A stretch of DNA of 7,093 nucleotides from Dehalococcoidia bacterium (lineage in GTDB: Bacteria; Chloroflexota; Dehalococcoidia; JAUYDP01). Below the pieces are notes generated by a model, which did not search any database, was not told where the DNA came from, and saw only the letters and a program-made list of their open reading frames with translations. This document shows positions 5,715 through 7,093 of this stretch, piece by piece; position 1 is the stretch's first letter; each line of letters begins with the position of its first letter. The position numbers and the translations under genes were made by a program. The DNA lies in NCBI GenBank assembly GCA_030691805.1, contig JAUYDP010000332.1, positions 1 to 7,093 of the forward strand, read 5' to 3'.

Positions 5715-6485
5715 ATGCGAACCCCAATAATTGCCGGAAACTGGAAGATGAACACCACCCTGCCAGAGGCAAGGGAGCTGGTTGGAGCAATGCTGGCGGA
5801 CCTGGGCCGGATCAGCGGCGTGGAGAAGGTCCTCTGCCCTCCCTTTATCTCCTTGGCCGCCATAGCCGATCTGGTTAAGGGAACCTCCGTTGGCATCGGC
5901 GCCCAGAATATGCATTTCCAGGAGAAGGGAGCCTTCACCGGGGAGGTCTCACCGGTAATGCTTTCTCCCCTGTGCCAATATGTGATCCTGGGGCACAGCG
6001 AGCGCCGCCAGTATTTCGGCGAGACCGACGAGATAGTCAATAAGAAGGTGGAGGCGGCCCTGAAGGTTGGACTTCGTCCCATCATGTGCGTTGGAGAGCG
6101 GCTAGAGGAGAACGAGGCCGGGCGAACTGAGGAAGTGGTGGGACGGCAGGTTCGGGGCGGCCTGGCCGCCATCCCCAGGCCCGAATCGCTCATCATCGCC
6201 TACGAGCCAGTCTGGGCTATCGGCACCGGACGGGCGGCCACGGCAGGCCAGGCCAACCAGACCATCGGCTTTATTCGCCAGGTGGTGGCCGAGCTTTACG
6301 GAGATGGTTTCGCAGAAGATCTACGTATTCAATACGGGGGCAGCGTGACCGCCCAGAACGCTGCTGAGCTGATGCGGGAGCCGGAGATAGACGGGGCGCT
6401 GGTGGGCGGCGCCAGCCTGAAGGCCCAGGATTTCGTCAGCATAGTGGCTCAGGCGGCCGGGGCCAAAAGCGGTGGCAGGGCCTAG
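5715..6485 (+). CDS. tpiA: Triosephosphate isomerase
   Basis: Interconverts dihydroxyacetone phosphate and glyceraldehyde 3-phosphate in the cytoplasm. 256 residues, standard TIM-barrel length. Substrate-binding N9 and K11 lie in AGNWKMN; catalytic H94 in ILGHSERR; catalytic base E164 in AYEPVWAIGTG, whose end forms the mobile loop 6; then QYGGSV and the phosphate-binding DGALVGGASL. ATG 5715 is 3 bases after the apgM stop and has GGAG at 5703-5706, 8 bases upstream, so the start is secure. It is the last gene of the block; no convincing terminator hairpin with a T-run follows. Confidence 0.97.
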   Translation: MRTPIIAGNWKMNTTLPEARELVGAMLADLGRISGVEKVLCPPFISLAAIADLVKGTSVGIGAQNMHFQEKGAFTGEVSPVMLSPLCQYVILGHSERRQYFGETDEIVNKKVEAALKVGLRPIMCVGERLEENEAGRTEEVVGRQVRGGLAAIPRPESLIIAYEPVWAIGTGRAATAGQANQTIGFIRQVVAELYGDGFAEDLRIQYGGSVTAQNAAELMREPEIDGALVGGASLKAQDFVSIVAQAAGAKSGGRA

Positions 6486-6603
6486 ATTTACATAACCTTG
6501 GACTCGCGGGGCCTTTGGCGCGGGTGGCATGAAACACCCCGAATTTCATGATTGACCTGTCAAACCCTAGCAAGGCAGTTGCCTATGGACGGAGGCCATT
6601 CCC

Positions 6604-6641
6604 AACGGATAGCGGATGAGAGAACGGATAACGGATAGATG
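6604..6641 (+). repeat. Two-copy degenerate direct repeat of GGATA units
   Basis: 6604-6622 and 6623-6641 are adjacent 19-base copies agreeing at 15 of 19 positions. Each contains two CGGAT units (AACGGATAGCGGAT and AACGGATAACGGAT). Function unknown; could be an iteron-like site or a simple repeat left by replication slippage. Confidence 0.5.
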
Positions 6642-6672
6642 ACCGGGCTTTGGCTTTGTAGCCCATGGCTTA

Positions 6673-6787
6673 TGGTCATGCACTAAATATTGTGCCACGA
6701 CCGGCCGAATAAATTCGGCGTTGGGCCAAACGTAACGCCGATTTTATTCGGCAAACTGGTTTTGGCATCTTAAATTGTGCATGACCA
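6673..6787. mobile_element. MITE-like inverted-repeat element (115 bp, no ORF)
   Basis: The terminal arms TGGTCATGCAC (6673-6683) and GTGCATGACCA (6777-6787) are perfect inverted repeats flanked by TTA on both sides (6670-6672 and 6788-6790), a possible 3-bp target duplication. Counting flanks, 6667-6683 and 6777-6793 pair at 16 of 17 positions. Inner arms CCGAATAAATTCGGCGTT (6705-6722) and AACGCCGATTTTATTCGG (6734-6751) pair at 17 of 18 around an 11-base loop. The left inner arm also contains its own hairpin, CCGAAT-AA-ATTCGG. No transposase is encoded, so any mobility would need enzymes from elsewhere. A non-mobile structured RNA or regulatory palindrome is the main alternative. Confidence 0.65.
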
Positions 6788-6854
6788 TTAGCCTGGGGCG
6801 GGATTGCGACATGATCCGGGGCAACTTGTTTAGCCGTCTATGCAGAGACCAGTA

Positions 6855-7093
6855 ATGGCTCAAGGGAGAGACCAGCCGCTGGTGGCGATAGTAGGCCCTA
6901 CCGCGGCAGGTAAGACTGCCCTGGCCATTGCACTGGCCGAACGGCTCAGCGGCGAGATCGTGGGAGCGGACAGCCGCCAGGTCTACCGATACATGGACAT
7001 CGGGACAGCCAAGCCCACGGCCCGGGACCGGGCAAGGGCAACCCACCATCTCATTGACATCGTTGACCCAGACCAGGACTTCTCCCTGGCCCT
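6855..7093 (+). CDS. miaA: tRNA dimethylallyltransferase, 3'-partial
   Basis: Transfers a dimethylallyl group from dimethylallyl diphosphate to N6 of A37 in tRNAs that read codons starting with U. 79 full codons are present of about 300 usual for the family; the gene runs off the right edge. Walker-A loop GPTAAGKT spans residues 14-21, followed by GADSRQVYRYMDIGTAKP (37-54), the highly conserved substrate-binding block with D39, S40 and Q42, and then THHLIDIVDPDQDFSLA. ATG 6855 is chosen because a GAGA-type purine stretch precedes it by about 7 bases; ATG 6840 is in frame and would add MQRPV but lacks a binding site. An in-frame TAG at 6831 bars any start further upstream. It uses dimethylallyl diphosphate, a product of the pathway that also feeds the prenyl synthase at the other end of the window; I read no link into that. 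Confidence 0.93.
   Translation, partial: MAQGRDQPLVAIVGPTAAGKTALAIALAERLSGEIVGADSRQVYRYMDIGTAKPTARDRARATHHLIDIVDPDQDFSLA

Larger units (their letters stand above)
6486..6854. other. Intergenic region between tpiA and miaA
   Basis: 369 bases with no reading frame I can support. They hold a weak inverted repeat (CATGAAA 6528-6534 with TTTCATG 6544-6550, no T-run), GGATA-type direct repeats (6604-6641) and a large inverted-repeat element (6673-6787). Several stretches are visibly more AT-rich than the flanking genes. Confidence 0.7.

Noticed and set aside
5708..6196. 162-codon antisense reading frame opposite tpiA
   Set aside because: It mirrors a well-supported TIM gene, is Ser/Arg/Pro-rich with no recognisable domain, and GC-rich genes commonly leave such open antisense frames.
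6522..6550. Possible terminator after tpiA
   Set aside because: GGGTG/CACCC (5 bp) and CATGAAA/TTTCATG (7 bp) are mutually exclusive weak stems, and neither is followed by a T-run.
6604..6787. CRISPR array
   Set aside because: The GGATA repeats are adjacent and degenerate with no spacers, and the larger element is an inverted, not a direct, repeat.
6762..6791. Promoter for miaA from the right end of the MITE-like element
   Set aside because: TTGGCA (6762-6767) is a fair -35, but the only -10 at 17-18 bases is CCATTA/CATTAG, with at most half the consensus; too weak to call.
1..7093. tRNA, rRNA or riboswitch genes
   Set aside because: I found no cloverleaf ending in CCA, no rRNA signature and no recognisable riboswitch core in the gaps; the gaps before 6486 are too short (132 bases or less).

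Overview
The window is a GC-rich bacterial chromosome segment with every supported gene on the + strand. I infer an anaerobic Chloroflexota, most likely of the class Dehalococcoidia. The reasons are the style of the prenyl synthase, a CooC/AcsF-type nickel-insertion ATPase (implying CO dehydrogenase/acetyl-CoA synthase elsewhere in the genome) and an archaeal-type ApgM phosphoglycerate mutase beside bacterial-type PGK and TIM. This placement rests on recalled family resemblance, not on a search.

Layout. Positions 1-1019 hold the 3' part of a trans-polyprenyl diphosphate synthase whose start lies outside the window. Positions 1090-2139 encode a membrane-anchored N-acetylmuramoyl-L-alanine amidase (Amidase_3). 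A 132-base gap carries a promoter with a perfect TATAAT. It is followed by a tightly packed block: cooC-like ATPase (2272-3051), a truncated cooC duplicate (3041-3334), pgk (3331-4519, broken by a frameshift near 4018), apgM (4512-5711) and tpiA (5715-6485). All junctions in the block overlap or are 3 bases long, so it reads as one operon. A 369-base gap (6486-6854) holds short GGATA-type direct repeats and a 115-base MITE-like inverted repeat. The window ends inside the start of miaA (6855 onward).

Function. pgk, apgM and tpiA cover three reversible steps of the lower glycolytic/gluconeogenic trunk. Behind a CODH/ACS maturation ATPase, they may serve gluconeogenesis from acetyl-CoA made by the Wood-Ljungdahl pathway; this is inference. 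The prenyl synthase (isoprenoids), amidase (peptidoglycan) and miaA (tRNA modification) look like unrelated housekeeping genes.

I see no new multi-gene system. What stands out is small-scale mobile and rearranged DNA: two palindromic repeats with matching ends (GTAGnGGCGG...CCGCCnCTAC) that lie inside reading frames without breaking them, a recent partial duplication of cooC wedged in the operon, a frameshifted pgk, and a third, different palindromic element before miaA.
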